Source: Bacteroidia bacterium (GTDB lineage Bacteria; Bacteroidota; Bacteroidia; UKL13-3). Taken from it: a stretch of 64,000 bases of DNA. The DNA lies in NCBI GenBank assembly GCA_025454975.1, contig JALONK010000006.1, forward strand, positions 40,942-104,941, in the 5' to 3' direction. The notes below the pieces were generated by a model, which saw nothing but the letters and a program-made list of their open reading frames with translations, was not told where the DNA came from and made no database searches. Shown in pieces: positions 48,484 through 59,467 of this stretch. The position numbers were made by a program, and so were the translations under genes. Every line of letters starts with the position of its first letter. The stretch's first letter is position 1.

Positions 48484-51400
48484 TCATCCATCTAAAGGCC
48501 AAGTATTCCCCATCAACAAATGGCGTGTTATTTATAAATAATGGCATGTCAAACCTAATACCTAATGGCTTTGGCTCATCTAATCGGCCCCATTTTTTAA
48601 TGGTAAATAATGCACCTGTTCCGGCACTTATAAGTGGTGTGCTCCATACCTTGGTTTGTTGTGTTAATCCAAACTCCCCGGCCTTAAAACTTCGCTGAAT
48701 TATGCCTGCATCACCAAATATATACAGGTCAATATGAAAGTAATTTTTCAACCTGTTAGGTTGCCATTTAATTAATCGGTCAATATCAAGTTCACCGTTA
48801 AAAGCAACCCCACTTTCTCCGGTATTTAAATTTACTTGAGTATTGTTTACATTTTCAGGTAGTAAATATCCCGCATAGCCTCTCACATTTAAACCTCCAC
48901 CCATTTGAAAATGATTTACATTATTTCCATAGCCTAACCATCCGGTTGGAATAAATCCTCTCGACCTTACAAATTTATTATCAGACAATTGCTCATTGTT
49001 TGCTCCTGCTACATTCAAACGACTTTCAGGCGCAATGTTAGCACCATCCATATACTGAGCAAAGAATCTTGTTCTAAAGTCGAATTTGCCTAATTTGTTT
49101 TCATTCACAACCGTTATGAATGCAGATGCATAATTATAATCACTTAATACCGTCGAACTTCTTAAACCAATTAAAATATTACCATATCCTTTTTTATATG
49201 AATAGTTTCTTGATAGTTGGAGGTTTAAGGTATTGTTAAACATGTCGGATTGCCATTGACCATCTAAGGTAACATAAGCCAAATCACTTAACTTATTTCG
49301 GTATAAACTTTTCAGAAATACCGAGAAAATATTTTTGCCATAAGTTTTACTTACGCCTATTTTTTGAAACCACAGTCCATCTAAAAAGCGACTTTCAATT
49401 TGGTATGAAAAATCTCTGGGAAAATTATTGGTATATGATAAGGCATAATTTATTGGTGTATTTACTTCGTTCTCTATGTTGCTTAAAAATCCGGTATTGT
49501 ACCATACTGTTGAACGGAAAATATGTTTGTAGTTCATGTAATTTCCATTGAAATGAATACCGGTTTTTAAACCATCAATGCCATTATACCAAAGTTCAGG
49601 TCTCCACTTTAAAATATATTTTCTTCTGTTTAACGGATTTTTTAATTGGTGATCAAAAGTGAAATGAACAGGTGTTTTAGTACTATTGTTTAATTGATTT
49701 ACATCCGCCAAACGATAAGTGGTATCAATGCTTATTTTATTAAGTCCGTTCGGACAATAAACTGTTGCCCAATAGGTAGTATTTAATTTTCCCCAACCTC
49801 TCCAAGTTTGTTTGGTGTTAAGTTTTTGAAATTCGGGCGACGATTTAAAAAAATAAGTATTGCTAATGGTGTACGTGTAAATTTTCCCATCATTGCTGTA
49901 TGCCATTAAATCAACAGGCATTTGCATATCACCTTTTCTTTTTAACTTAATCTTGTAAAAATCCGATTTACTACCATCTTCATTCTGTAATTGTTTGGCC
50001 TTACCTACAATGGCATAATCAATCGTTTTTGTAGTTTCCAACCATTGGTCAAAAAACCAATTTAAATCAACGTGGGTATATTGAATGATACTATTTCTGA
50101 AATCTTCAAAATAAGGATGACACATTTTCCATTGGTTGAAATAATGTTTCATGGCATTTGAAAACAATGTTTCACCCAATACATATTGGAGGTTATATAG
50201 CATGGTTGCTGTTTTATAATACACATGTCCATATCCACCGCCATGGTGAAGTGCCCCGTTAAAATCGTCGCTATGTGTATTAAGCGGCATATCTGTTTTG
50301 TTTATAGCATCACGTATATAACCTAAATAAACTGTTTGATCCATAAGTGGAAGTGGTTCATAAAATTTATTATAACCTTTGTTTGTTCGATAAGGAGTTT
50401 CAGAAGTTAATCGGCTCATGCTCCAATGTGTTAAAAATTGTGTGAAGCCTTCATCTAAACTTGCCCGATAAGTTTCATTATTTCCTACCATTCCAAAAAA
50501 CCAGTTATGCCCGATTTCATGTGCAAATAATCCATAATAATTTGGTGAAAGACCGCCATCTAAAGTTAGCATCGGATATTCCATACCATCACGGGCATCA
50601 GCAACAATCATTTTAGGATAAGCATAAGTGCCAAAATCACGAGAATATAATTTAATTACATTAGCTGTAAAGGCCGCTGCATCCTGCCAACGCGATGCAT
50701 GAGGTTCTTGAGCCAAGGCAATACAACTTACTTTTTCGCCGCCGGGTAATTCAGCAATTACCTCGCCAATGCGATAAGTTGGGTCGGCTGTCCATGCAAA
50801 ATCATGAACATTAATGGCCCTAAACTTCCAAGTTTTGTAACTTCCATTATTAGCAATAATCACTGATGGTTTTTCATATAAGGGTTTGTTTTTAAAGTTG
50901 CTTATGTCGAGCTTCGAACGCAATTCCGCCGGTAGCACTTCTTCTTTATTTAACAATAAACCGGTAGCATCAAGCACATAATGAGTTGGAAAATTAAGGT
51001 TCACCTCAAATGTGCCAAAATCACCATAAAATTCTTTGCCAAGGTGTTGGTCGGTTTCCCATCCGAATTTCCTATCGTAAACACATATGCGAGGGTACCA
51101 ATGCACCCCATCAAAATGTTTATTCCCATAAGCATCAAATAATTTCATCCTTCTTCTTTGGTCGCCACCATCATCAAAATAAGTGATAAATGAAATGATA
51201 AATTGTGCTTTATTACCCGGCATGATTGGTTCTTTTAACTTCACTCGCATGATGCTAAAATCAATACTTACCTCTGCTTCAATTTTTGTAATTAACGGAT
51301 CAATATTAGGTCGGCCATTGGTTTCAGGAGTTGCCTCCGGTAGTGGGGCTAATAAAGATGCTTGGAGTGACACAATTTCTGTTCCTTTCCCTGCTGCCTC

Positions 51401-51736
51401 ATATTTTCCGAACTTTTGATAAAACTTGTTGGCTTTGTTCAACGACTCTAAATAACTGCCCTTAATAAAAGCATTTTGGTATAAATGAAAATATACTTCT
51501 GTTAATGTGTCAGGTGAATTGTTGTAGTAAATCAAAGTAAGATTTCCATCAACACGATTGGCTGTATCAACTAAAGTAGCATTAATGGTGTAATGTACAT
51601 CTTGTTGCCAATAGCCTTCATATGGCTTTTTGTTTTTCCAATAGTATGGATTATCAACACTTCGGTATGTGCCTGTTTGTGCCTTACTAAATAATACAGA
51701 AACAATGAAACATAAAGTTAGTAGCAGTTTATTCAT
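48461..51736 (-). CDS. M1 family metallopeptidase with C-terminal surface-antigen/barrel-like region
   Basis: HEIGHNWFFGMVGNNETYRASLDEGFTQF zinc motif; long beta-rich C-terminus. Confidence 0.92.
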   Translation of the reverse strand: MNKLLLTLCFIVSVLFSKAQTGTYRSVDNPYYWKNKKPYEGYWQQDVHYTINATLVDTANRVDGNLTLIYYNNSPDTLTEVYFHLYQNAFIKGSYLESLNKANKFYQKFGKYEAAGKGTEIVSLQASLLAPLPEATPETNGRPNIDPLITKIEAEVSIDFSIMRVKLKEPIMPGNKAQFIISFITYFDDGGDQRRRMKLFDAYGNKHFDGVHWYPRICVYDRKFGWETDQHLGKEFYGDFGTFEVNLNFPTHYVLDATGLLLNKEEVLPAELRSKLDISNFKNKPLYEKPSVIIANNGSYKTWKFRAINVHDFAWTADPTYRIGEVIAELPGGEKVSCIALAQEPHASRWQDAAAFTANVIKLYSRDFGTYAYPKMIVADARDGMEYPMLTLDGGLSPNYYGLFAHEIGHNWFFGMVGNNETYRASLDEGFTQFLTHWSMSRLTSETPYRTNKGYNKFYEPLPLMDQTVYLGYIRDAINKTDMPLNTHSDDFNGALHHGGGYGHVYYKTATMLYNLQYVLGETLFSNAMKHYFNQWKMCHPYFEDFRNSIIQYTHVDLNWFFDQWLETTKTIDYAIVGKAKQLQNEDGSKSDFYKIKLKRKGDMQMPVDLMAYSNDGKIYTYTISNTYFFKSSPEFQKLNTKQTWRGWGKLNTTYWATVYCPNGLNKISIDTTYRLADVNQLNNSTKTPVHFTFDHQLKNPLNRRKYILKWRPELWYNGIDGLKTGIHFNGNYMNYKHIFRSTVWYNTGFLSNIENEVNTPINYALSYTNNFPRDFSYQIESRFLDGLWFQKIGVSKTYGKNIFSVFLKSLYRNKLSDLAYVTLDGQWQSDMFNNTLNLQLSRNYSYKKGYGNILIGLRSSTVLSDYNYASAFITVVNENKLGKFDFRTRFFAQYMDGANIAPESRLNVAGANNEQLSDNKFVRSRGFIPTGWLGYGNNVNHFQMGGGLNVRGYAGYLLPENVNNTQVNLNTGESGVAFNGELDIDRLIKWQPNRLKNYFHIDLYIFGDAGIIQRSFKAGEFGLTQQTKVWSTPLISAGTGALFTIKKWGRLDEPKPLGIRFDMPLFINNTPFVDGEYLAFRWMIGINRSF

Positions 51737-51781
51737 GCTGCCAATTTAAAAGTTATACGTAAATATTCAAATGTTAAGGTG

Positions 51782-52375
51782 TTAATCCCTCACCACCACG
51801 ATGGTATGCTCGAAGAAATTTCTGTTATCGGTTACAACTAAGTAATACATTCCTGGGGTTAAATTTTTTCGAAACAAGGTGTATGATGCGGGATTAACTC
51901 CGGTTTCTAACGAAATTAGATATCCTTGCGCACTAATTAGATATATGTCAACCGGGTTGAATACATCAATCATCAGTATACTTGCAAAGTCAATAAATGG
52001 ATTGGGGAATGCAATTAAACGATTGGGTTTTTCACGATTTTGGGTTGAAACAACCTCTGAATATCCTAGGGTTCTTGAATAAATTCGATAATAGCTCGAA
52101 CCTGTTGGTACATCCCTATGCCTGAATTGATAGGTTTGAGCGGTATTTCCTCCTCCACAAACACCGGGATAGTTATAAATTTCATTAAAGAAAAACTAGT
52201 CAGCGCTATATTCTACAGAAACGTTATCGCAACTTACACCCGCAGGTACTGTCCAAATAATGGTATTAACGCTTTCTTCCGAAATTACCCTAACACTTAT
52301 GGGCGATTGAGCTAACGTTTGAACAGCTACAAACATCAACCCGAATAGCAACATTACACCTTTCCTTTTTTGCAT
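51782..52375 (-). pseudogene. Small secreted T9SS-CTD-type protein interrupted by one in-frame TAG
   Basis: Minus-strand translation MQKRKGVMLLFGLMFVAVQTLAQSPISVRVISEESVNTIIWTVPAGVSCDNVSVEYSAD*FFFNEIYNYPGVCGGG...NPFIDFASILMIDVFNPVDIYLISAQGYLIS...FEHTIVVVRD*; only one internal stop (52196-52198). Confidence 0.8.
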
Positions 52376-52426
52376 CTTTCGAAATTAAAAAAATTAATTA
52401 CCTTAGTAAAACTTAATTTGTATTAA

Positions 52427-55400
52427 ATGACGAGAAATATACTCTTTGTAATTCTATTTTTAGGGATTTGTTTTGGTGGAATTCAACTCATTCCTGCCTA
52501 CACTTTTAAACGAGTGAATAAGCCTCAACAAAAAGTTCCAAAACGCGATAGAATGGATTTAGCTTGGGCCCAGGAAATAGAAATGACTAAAGACCCAAAA
52601 ACAGGAGAGGTGCCCAAAGAACGTTTGATGGAAGCTTATGCCTACATGCAAGAGATAATAAAAGGCAGGTGGGGAAAGGCGGCTATTGCAGGTGTAAATT
52701 GGCAAGAGCGCGGTCCAAATAATTGTGGCGGTAGAACCAGAAGTATTTGTGTTGACTTAAATGATGTAACCGGGAAAACAATTTGGGCGGGAAGCGTTGC
52801 AGGTGGTTTATGGAAAACAACTGACATTACAGCATCGCAACCGAATTGGACTAATACCAATGAGTTTTTTGATAATATGGCCATCACAACCATAACTCAA
52901 GCTCCTAAAAATCCGCAAGTGATGTATTTTGGAACCGGTGAAGGCAACGGAAATTTAGACGCAGTGCGCGGATTGGGTGTTTGGAAAAGTAGTAATGGAG
53001 GAACAAATTGGAGTCAATTAAGTGCTACCAATAATAGCAATTTTCACTTTATCCAAAAGATATTGGCAATAGGAGGTGGTGATACGTTATTTGTATGCGC
53101 AAGAAGTGGATTATGGCGAACCATAAATGGTGGCACAACATTTACTCGTGTGTTAGGATCAGGGATTTCTTCGGCAGCAGGTAACGAAGCGGAAGATATT
53201 GAAATTATGGCCAACGGCACCTTGTATGCTTCCATGGCCAATACAACAGGAAGCATTCATAAATCATTTAACTTTGGTGCTACATGGACTAACCCGTTAA
53301 CGATTAGTGGAAATATATTGAGAAGAGAAATAGAATTGGCTGTGTCAACTGCTGATACAAACGTAATTTGGGGATTAGTTGAAAATGGGGGAACCATTAG
53401 AACGATTATCAGAAGTTCGAATGCAGGAGCAACTTTTGATACAACCATGGCTTATCCAAACGATGCTGACCCAGGTATACCTGATACCGATTTCTCAAGA
53501 GGTCAGGCCTGGTATGATTTATCTATTGCAGCCGATCCTAATAATTCTAATGTTTGCTGGGTAGGAGGAATTGATTTATTTAAAACAACTAATGGCGGCA
53601 CGTCGTGGTCGCAAATGTCACACTGGTATGGTGGTTTTGGATTTCAAGAGGTACATGCCGACCAACATTTTGCTTTATTTGCTCCTGGTAGTTCAACCGT
53701 TATGTATTTTGGAAATGATGGTGGTGTGTACAGAACAGCAAATGCTAATGCAGCAATGCCAACTATAAGTGTTAAAGAAATTAATTATAATACTACACAG
53801 TTTTATGCTTGTGATATTCATCCGCAATCCGGAAATAATTATTTTCTTGCAGGCTCGCAAGACAACGGTTCACATCGTTTTAATACAACAGGTATCAATA
53901 GCACTGTAGAAGTTACAGGTGGCGATGGCGCTTTTTGTCATATTGATCAATCGCAACCTGCTTTTCAATTTACAAGTTATGTTTACAACTCATATTATAG
54001 AAGTACAAATGGCGGAAACTCTTTCAGCGGAACGGGATTAACTTTTGGCACCAGAACAGGACGTTTCATTAACCCTACCGATTACGACGATTCGTTGAAT
54101 ATGATGTATGCTGCTTATGGCAATGGAACTTTTATGCGTTGGAATAATCCCCAAACAGGTAATTCTTCAACCATTGTTACTGTAAGTGCTTTAAATAATA
54201 TCATGGTAAGTGCCGTAACTGTATCACCCAATAACCCAAGAAGATTATACTTAGGAACAAGCAGTGGAAGGGTAGTGAGGGTTGATAATTGTGATACAGT
54301 AACCTCTCCATTGGCAGGAGTTCACATTAACAGTGGTGTTGCAGGAATGCCAACTAGTGGATATGTGAATTGTATTGAAGTAGAAAAAGGAAATGAAAGT
54401 CATATCATAATTGTGTTTTCTAATTATGGCGTAAACAGTGTATGGGAAACAAGAAATGGTGGAACTACCTGGAGTAATTGTGAAGGAAACTTACCTGATA
54501 TGCCTATTCGTTGGGCATTGATGAGTCCTTTTCGTCCACACCAAGTGTTATTGGCTACCGAATTGGGTGTATGGAGCACCGATTCTTTAAGAGGTACCGC
54601 TACCGATTGGCAACCTTCAAACACAGGTTTGAGTAATACCAGAACGGATATGTTAAAAATGCGTTGGAGTGATTATTTAGTTATTGCTGCTACTCATGGA
54701 AGGGGATTGTATAGTTCGGATGTATTTGCCATACAAAATCCTAATCCTATTGTATCATTTACGGTAAATAGAAATATAGCTTACCCTCAAACTAATCTTC
54801 AGTTTACCAATACCACCTCAAGTGTAAACCAATACTTGTGGAATTTTGGTGATGGCACAACAAGTACTTTAGCCAATCCGGTGAAGAGTTATACCCTTCC
54901 GGGAGTTTATAATGTAACGTTAACCGTGAACAATGGCACAGGCACTTTAACAAAAAATAATTACATACATATATTACCTTACCGAGGCGTTCCTTACACT
55001 GCTGCTAACGGAGGTAATTTTGATATTAATGCAACAGATTTTGCAGCAGAATCATTGTCGGGTACACCTTGGGAAAGAGGCTCGTCAAGTGTTGCAGGAA
55101 AAAATGGAACGGTTAGTGGAAGTTTTGCGTGGGTTACCGGTTTGGTTGGCAATTATGTTGACAATTCGGAAAGTTATTTGTATTCGCCTAGCTTTAATTG
55201 TGGTGCTGCGGGAAATTATACATTAAGCTTTCAAACTAAATTCAGAACCGAATCAACCTGGGATGGATTTAGAGTTGAGTATTCAACTAACCACGGCGCT
55301 ACTTGGCAAATTTTAGGTAATAGCATACTCACCAATTGGTATAATTATGCCAATCCGAATAACGACCGCCCATTTCCGCAAAATGAAGCATTTTTTAGTA

Positions 55401-56107
55401 GTGGAACTACCATGACAAATTTTGCAGTACGCTCGCTTACTACAAACGTTTTTCAAGGTAATAGTACAGTTACTTTTAGAATTGCTTTTAAATCAGATGT
55501 AAGTGTACCTGAAGTAGGAATTGCCATTGATAATTTCGAGTTGAATGGTCCAAATAACCAACCACTCCCTGTTACTTGGGGTTCATTTAAACTCAAGCGA
55601 TTAACAAATGAAAGTGCGCAACTAAATTGGGAAACGTATTCAGAAAAAAATAATGCAGGCTTCGAGATTCATAAACAAGACCATACCGGTAACTGGATGA
55701 ATATTGGATTTGTGGCAGGTAAAGGAAATTCAACACTCACCAATCAATATCAGTTTATTGACCAACAAGCAGGTAAACAAGTGGCTTTTTACCGCATCAA
55801 ACAACTAGATAAAGATGGGAAAGCCGACTTTAGTGAAGTGATGGTTTTAGCACCATTAGCCGAATCAACATCCGAAACAATGAAGCTTGCTACTTTGGGT
55901 AATGCTCAATTTAAATTGTTAAGCAATGATAGTAATAATGGATATTACTGGTTGTATCAATCAAATGGATCATTAATTAAAAACGGAACTTTAAACTCAT
56001 CTGATGTTGAGTTTAATTTGCAAGGTTATCCGCAAGGTATCTATTATTTGCATGTAGTGGTTAATGGCAAGCAACAAGTGATTAAGGTGCCACTATTGGG
56101 TAACTGA
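52427..56107 (+). CDS. Large secreted multidomain protein: BNR/sortilin-like repeats, PKD domain, T9SS C-terminal sorting domain
   Basis: Repeated TNGGTSWS/SNGGTNWS motifs, WNFGDGTTSTLANPVKSYTLPGVYNVTLTV PKD, C-terminal QGIYYLHVVVNGKQQVIKV. Confidence 0.9.
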   Translation: MTRNILFVILFLGICFGGIQLIPAYTFKRVNKPQQKVPKRDRMDLAWAQEIEMTKDPKTGEVPKERLMEAYAYMQEIIKGRWGKAAIAGVNWQERGPNNCGGRTRSICVDLNDVTGKTIWAGSVAGGLWKTTDITASQPNWTNTNEFFDNMAITTITQAPKNPQVMYFGTGEGNGNLDAVRGLGVWKSSNGGTNWSQLSATNNSNFHFIQKILAIGGGDTLFVCARSGLWRTINGGTTFTRVLGSGISSAAGNEAEDIEIMANGTLYASMANTTGSIHKSFNFGATWTNPLTISGNILRREIELAVSTADTNVIWGLVENGGTIRTIIRSSNAGATFDTTMAYPNDADPGIPDTDFSRGQAWYDLSIAADPNNSNVCWVGGIDLFKTTNGGTSWSQMSHWYGGFGFQEVHADQHFALFAPGSSTVMYFGNDGGVYRTANANAAMPTISVKEINYNTTQFYACDIHPQSGNNYFLAGSQDNGSHRFNTTGINSTVEVTGGDGAFCHIDQSQPAFQFTSYVYNSYYRSTNGGNSFSGTGLTFGTRTGRFINPTDYDDSLNMMYAAYGNGTFMRWNNPQTGNSSTIVTVSALNNIMVSAVTVSPNNPRRLYLGTSSGRVVRVDNCDTVTSPLAGVHINSGVAGMPTSGYVNCIEVEKGNESHIIIVFSNYGVNSVWETRNGGTTWSNCEGNLPDMPIRWALMSPFRPHQVLLATELGVWSTDSLRGTATDWQPSNTGLSNTRTDMLKMRWSDYLVIAATHGRGLYSSDVFAIQNPNPIVSFTVNRNIAYPQTNLQFTNTTSSVNQYLWNFGDGTTSTLANPVKSYTLPGVYNVTLTVNNGTGTLTKNNYIHILPYRGVPYTAANGGNFDINATDFAAESLSGTPWERGSSSVAGKNGTVSGSFAWVTGLVGNYVDNSESYLYSPSFNCGAAGNYTLSFQTKFRTESTWDGFRVEYSTNHGATWQILGNSILTNWYNYANPNNDRPFPQNEAFFSSGTTMTNFAVRSLTTNVFQGNSTVTFRIAFKSDVSVPEVGIAIDNFELNGPNNQPLPVTWGSFKLKRLTNESAQLNWETYSEKNNAGFEIHKQDHTGNWMNIGFVAGKGNSTLTNQYQFIDQQAGKQVAFYRIKQLDKDGKADFSEVMVLAPLAESTSETMKLATLGNAQFKLLSNDSNNGYYWLYQSNGSLIKNGTLNSSDVEFNLQGYPQGIYYLHVVVNGKQQVIKVPLLGN

Positions 56108-56174
56108 TAAGAGTCACTTGCATATACGCAACCGGATTTACTATTTTCGCAGTTAATTAATTTTTGTTACCATC

Positions 56175-57131
56175 TTGCATATGGAAAACAATACACAACA
56201 TTATCAGGTAATCGCGTATTATTTTTATACGCATATTGCCAATGCCGAAGAAATGGTTGAATCCCATTTGAAATTTTGTAAGAGCATTGGAATCAGAGGT
56301 AGAATTTATATCGCTGAAGAAGGTATTAATGGTACGATAAGCGGCACCGTTGAGGCCTGTGCAATTTACATGCATGAATTACAGTCAAACCCGCTATTTA
56401 CCGGTATTGAGTTTAAAATTGATGATTACCATCAACATGCATTTAACCGAATTCATGTTCGCTATAAAAAAGAAATTGTACACTCAGGCTTGCGTGATCC
56501 TAAAGAAATTAACCCAACCATTGAAACAGGTAAACATATCAACGGCAAAGAGTTTGCCCAACTAAGGGAACAAGAAGATGTGGTGGTTATTGATGTTAGA
56601 AGTAACTATGAAACCCGCTTAGGTAAATTTAAAAACTCAGTTACCCTCGATATTGAAAATTTTCGGGAGTTTCCTCAAAAGGTTGACGAACTTGAACAGT
56701 TTAAAGATAAAAAGGTAATTACGGTTTGTACCGGTGGTATAAAATGTGAAAAGGCTTCGGCTTATTTATTAAAACGAGGGTTTAAGGATGTTTATCAATT
56801 GCATAATGGCATTATAGGCTATGCAAAAGAAACCGGTGGTAAAGACTTTGATGGTTCATTATACGTATTTGACGGACGGGTTAGTGTGCCTATTAATGAA
56901 GTTAATCCAACGCCGTTGGCAAATTGTGCCAAATGCGGTACGCCAACCTTTAGAAACTTAAATTGTGCGAATGTTGAATGTAACGAGCAGTTTAATATGT
57001 GTGAAGCTTGTAGTGAAGAAATGGAAGGCGCATGCAGTGATACTTGCAAAAGTCACCCACGTAAGCGCGAATATAATGGTACCGGTTATTACACCCGTCC
57101 TCCTGTTGAAGAGCTGATGCAACTTAAATAA
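56175..57131 (+). CDS. trhO: Rhodanese-domain tRNA uridine hydroxylase (TrhO/YceA family)
   Basis: VVIDVRSNYETRLGKFKNS, VCTGGIKCEKASAYL, C-terminal Cys-rich region. Confidence 0.92.
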   Translation: MHMENNTQHYQVIAYYFYTHIANAEEMVESHLKFCKSIGIRGRIYIAEEGINGTISGTVEACAIYMHELQSNPLFTGIEFKIDDYHQHAFNRIHVRYKKEIVHSGLRDPKEINPTIETGKHINGKEFAQLREQEDVVVIDVRSNYETRLGKFKNSVTLDIENFREFPQKVDELEQFKDKKVITVCTGGIKCEKASAYLLKRGFKDVYQLHNGIIGYAKETGGKDFDGSLYVFDGRVSVPINEVNPTPLANCAKCGTPTFRNLNCANVECNEQFNMCEACSEEMEGACSDTCKSHPRKREYNGTGYYTRPPVEELMQLK

Positions 57132-57139
57132 TTTATTGT

Positions 57140-58564
57140 TTAGTCTTTGGGTATTACTAAAACACGGTTAGTGGTTTTATACCTGTAAAAATTACTGCTG
57201 TCGGCGGTCACTAAAATATCACCTGCAATAATTTCTTGTTTGGTTAAAAGCTGTATAAAATTACCCTGGTCTTGTAGTTTTCTAAAATAGGTATTCCTTG
57301 TTACGCTTTGATTATCTATTCCAATAAATAGTTGAGAGCGAAGCATTGGATATTTTATATACATACTGCCGAAATAACTAAAGGTTTGGTACTGTTCGAA
57401 GGATTCTAAAAATACCAATCTGTTGTTTTTTCCTGTTTGGTTAAATAATACCTCAGTAAAAGTATTAGATGCCCGTTGTTCAACTTTTTGTAATTCTTTT
57501 AAACTTCTGCTTAACATAAATAAACTGCAAAATATGCTCAACCATAATGTAGTTTGATTGGCAGTTAGTTGAACACGAGCGTGTAAACTTAATATCCAAA
57601 CAAAGAAAAATCCTCCATAATAGCGATAGGGCCATAACGGTAAATCAATGAAGAGATATAAACACAATTGAAGTAAAAGCCCGGCAGCTAATGATAAACT
57701 GAGGTAATCAATCACGCTAAGCGATTTGGTTTTTACGGCACCTTTAATGAATAAGGCCAGTAACGCAAGTCCCGTAATTGCACCATTAAACATGTCGGAT
57801 TCGAAAAAACCACTTACACCAAAAAAGCGAAAGGGATATCCTAAAAAATAAGAGGCAGAAATGCCGTCACTTGATTTGGCGGTGAACTGCCAATTAAAAA
57901 AATGATGATTGAAATATGAAATGGAAAAAAATAAAAAATATATGAGTGTACAACCCCCAAATATGAACGCCCAGTTTTTATTACGTTGATGAATGAATAG
58001 GGCTATGGTAATCCATAATCCCCAAATGAAAGTGATAACACCTGTAAAATAAGAAAGTAGAAGTAAGGCAATAGGGGTGAGCCATTGTTTAGGATTTTTA
58101 AGGAAAATAAACAGCAAGCATGTTGACAATAGAAACAAGATGCTGTAAAATCTTCCGTCAGTTGCCAACATAAAAGCCATATTGGAGGTGGCAATCAAAC
58201 AAACAAAAAAAAGGTTATGCACTATTTGTTTAGTGTGCAACTGCATGATACGGTAGCAAAAAAATAAACCTCCACCAAAGCACAACCATGATAAACATCG
58301 TTGCACCAACATACTTGGTTCAAACAATTTAAAGCATATAAATACTAAACCGGCATGAATATAACTATTATCAGCCCCGGCTTTAATGTGCTGCATCACT
58401 TTAAAAATATTTTTATGAAAAACCGGGTTGCTGTGCATGTAGGATAAAAATTCATCTCCACGAATATGATTAACCTGCAAAAAAGCCAGCGTTGCAGCGG
58501 CAGTTGCAAGTAAAACAACAGGTAAAATAACCTGCATCATTCGTTTGAAAATAATTTGATTCAT
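57140..58564 (-). CDS. Multi-pass membrane protein, GT39/ArnT-like
   Basis: 474 aa, many TM segments, N-terminal RGDEFLSYMHS after first TM (GT-C-like acidic loop). Confidence 0.6.
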   Translation of the reverse strand: MNQIIFKRMMQVILPVVLLATAAATLAFLQVNHIRGDEFLSYMHSNPVFHKNIFKVMQHIKAGADNSYIHAGLVFICFKLFEPSMLVQRCLSWLCFGGGLFFCYRIMQLHTKQIVHNLFFVCLIATSNMAFMLATDGRFYSILFLLSTCLLFIFLKNPKQWLTPIALLLLSYFTGVITFIWGLWITIALFIHQRNKNWAFIFGGCTLIYFLFFSISYFNHHFFNWQFTAKSSDGISASYFLGYPFRFFGVSGFFESDMFNGAITGLALLALFIKGAVKTKSLSVIDYLSLSLAAGLLLQLCLYLFIDLPLWPYRYYGGFFFVWILSLHARVQLTANQTTLWLSIFCSLFMLSRSLKELQKVEQRASNTFTEVLFNQTGKNNRLVFLESFEQYQTFSYFGSMYIKYPMLRSQLFIGIDNQSVTRNTYFRKLQDQGNFIQLLTKQEIIAGDILVTADSSNFYRYKTTNRVLVIPKD

Positions 58565-58618
58565 GTAGTTCGATGCAATTAAACTATTTTTGGACAGATT
58601 ATCATATCATCTCAATAT

Positions 58619-59365
58619 ATGAAAGTAGTTGGAATTATTCCTGCACGTTATGCATCAACACGTTTTCCAGGAAAGCCATTAATTGATATTGGTGGAAAAA
58701 GCATGATTCAACGTGTTTATGAGCAATGTTTAAAGGCAGAAAGTTTAACAAAAGTTATTGTTGCAACTGATGATAAACGTATTTATGAACATGTATTATC
58801 ATTTGGGGGCGAAGTTGCGCTAACTTCTGAGCATCATCAAAGTGGCACCGACAGGTGTGCAGAGGTGGTGAACAGCTTACCAACTCAATTTGATGTGGTA
58901 ATTAATATCCAAGGTGATGAACCATTTATAGCACCGGAGCAAATAAATTTATTAGTTTCGGCGTTCTTATTGCCCAAGGTTCAAATCGCTTCACTAAAAA
59001 AGGCCATACAATTAGAAGAAGATATTAGAAATCCAAATGTGGTAAAAGTGGTTACCAATGTTTACGATGAAGCCATTTATTTTTCGAGAAGTGCAATCCC
59101 TTATCGTAGAAATCCTGAAGCTGATATTAAATATTTTAAACATATTGGTATTTATGGCTATACAGTTGATGTGCTGAAAAAAATTACTAACCTTGAGGTT
59201 GGGCAATTGGAAAAAGCTGAAAGTTTAGAACAACTCCGGTGGTTAGAACAGGGGTATTCAATCACGTTAAAAGAAACCAATATTGAAACGATTGCAGTTG
59301 ATACACCGGCAGATTTAGTTGCTGTTGAAAAAATATTGAAAAGCCAAAATGAACGGCAACCATAA
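58619..59365 (+). CDS. kdsB: 3-deoxy-manno-octulosonate cytidylyltransferase
   Basis: IIPARYASTRFPGKPLIDIGGKSMIQRVYEQ, NIQGDEPFI, FSRSAIPY. Confidence 0.96.
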   Translation: MKVVGIIPARYASTRFPGKPLIDIGGKSMIQRVYEQCLKAESLTKVIVATDDKRIYEHVLSFGGEVALTSEHHQSGTDRCAEVVNSLPTQFDVVINIQGDEPFIAPEQINLLVSAFLLPKVQIASLKKAIQLEEDIRNPNVVKVVTNVYDEAIYFSRSAIPYRRNPEADIKYFKHIGIYGYTVDVLKKITNLEVGQLEKAESLEQLRWLEQGYSITLKETNIETIAVDTPADLVAVEKILKSQNERQP

Positions 59366-59467
59366 AAAGTTGTACCTTCGAATCCCGTAAGTACACAAAT
59401 GTGCAAACAATAGTCGTAAAAAAAGGGCGTAAGTTTGTCATAATCAGTTGTATTTAATAACACAACT

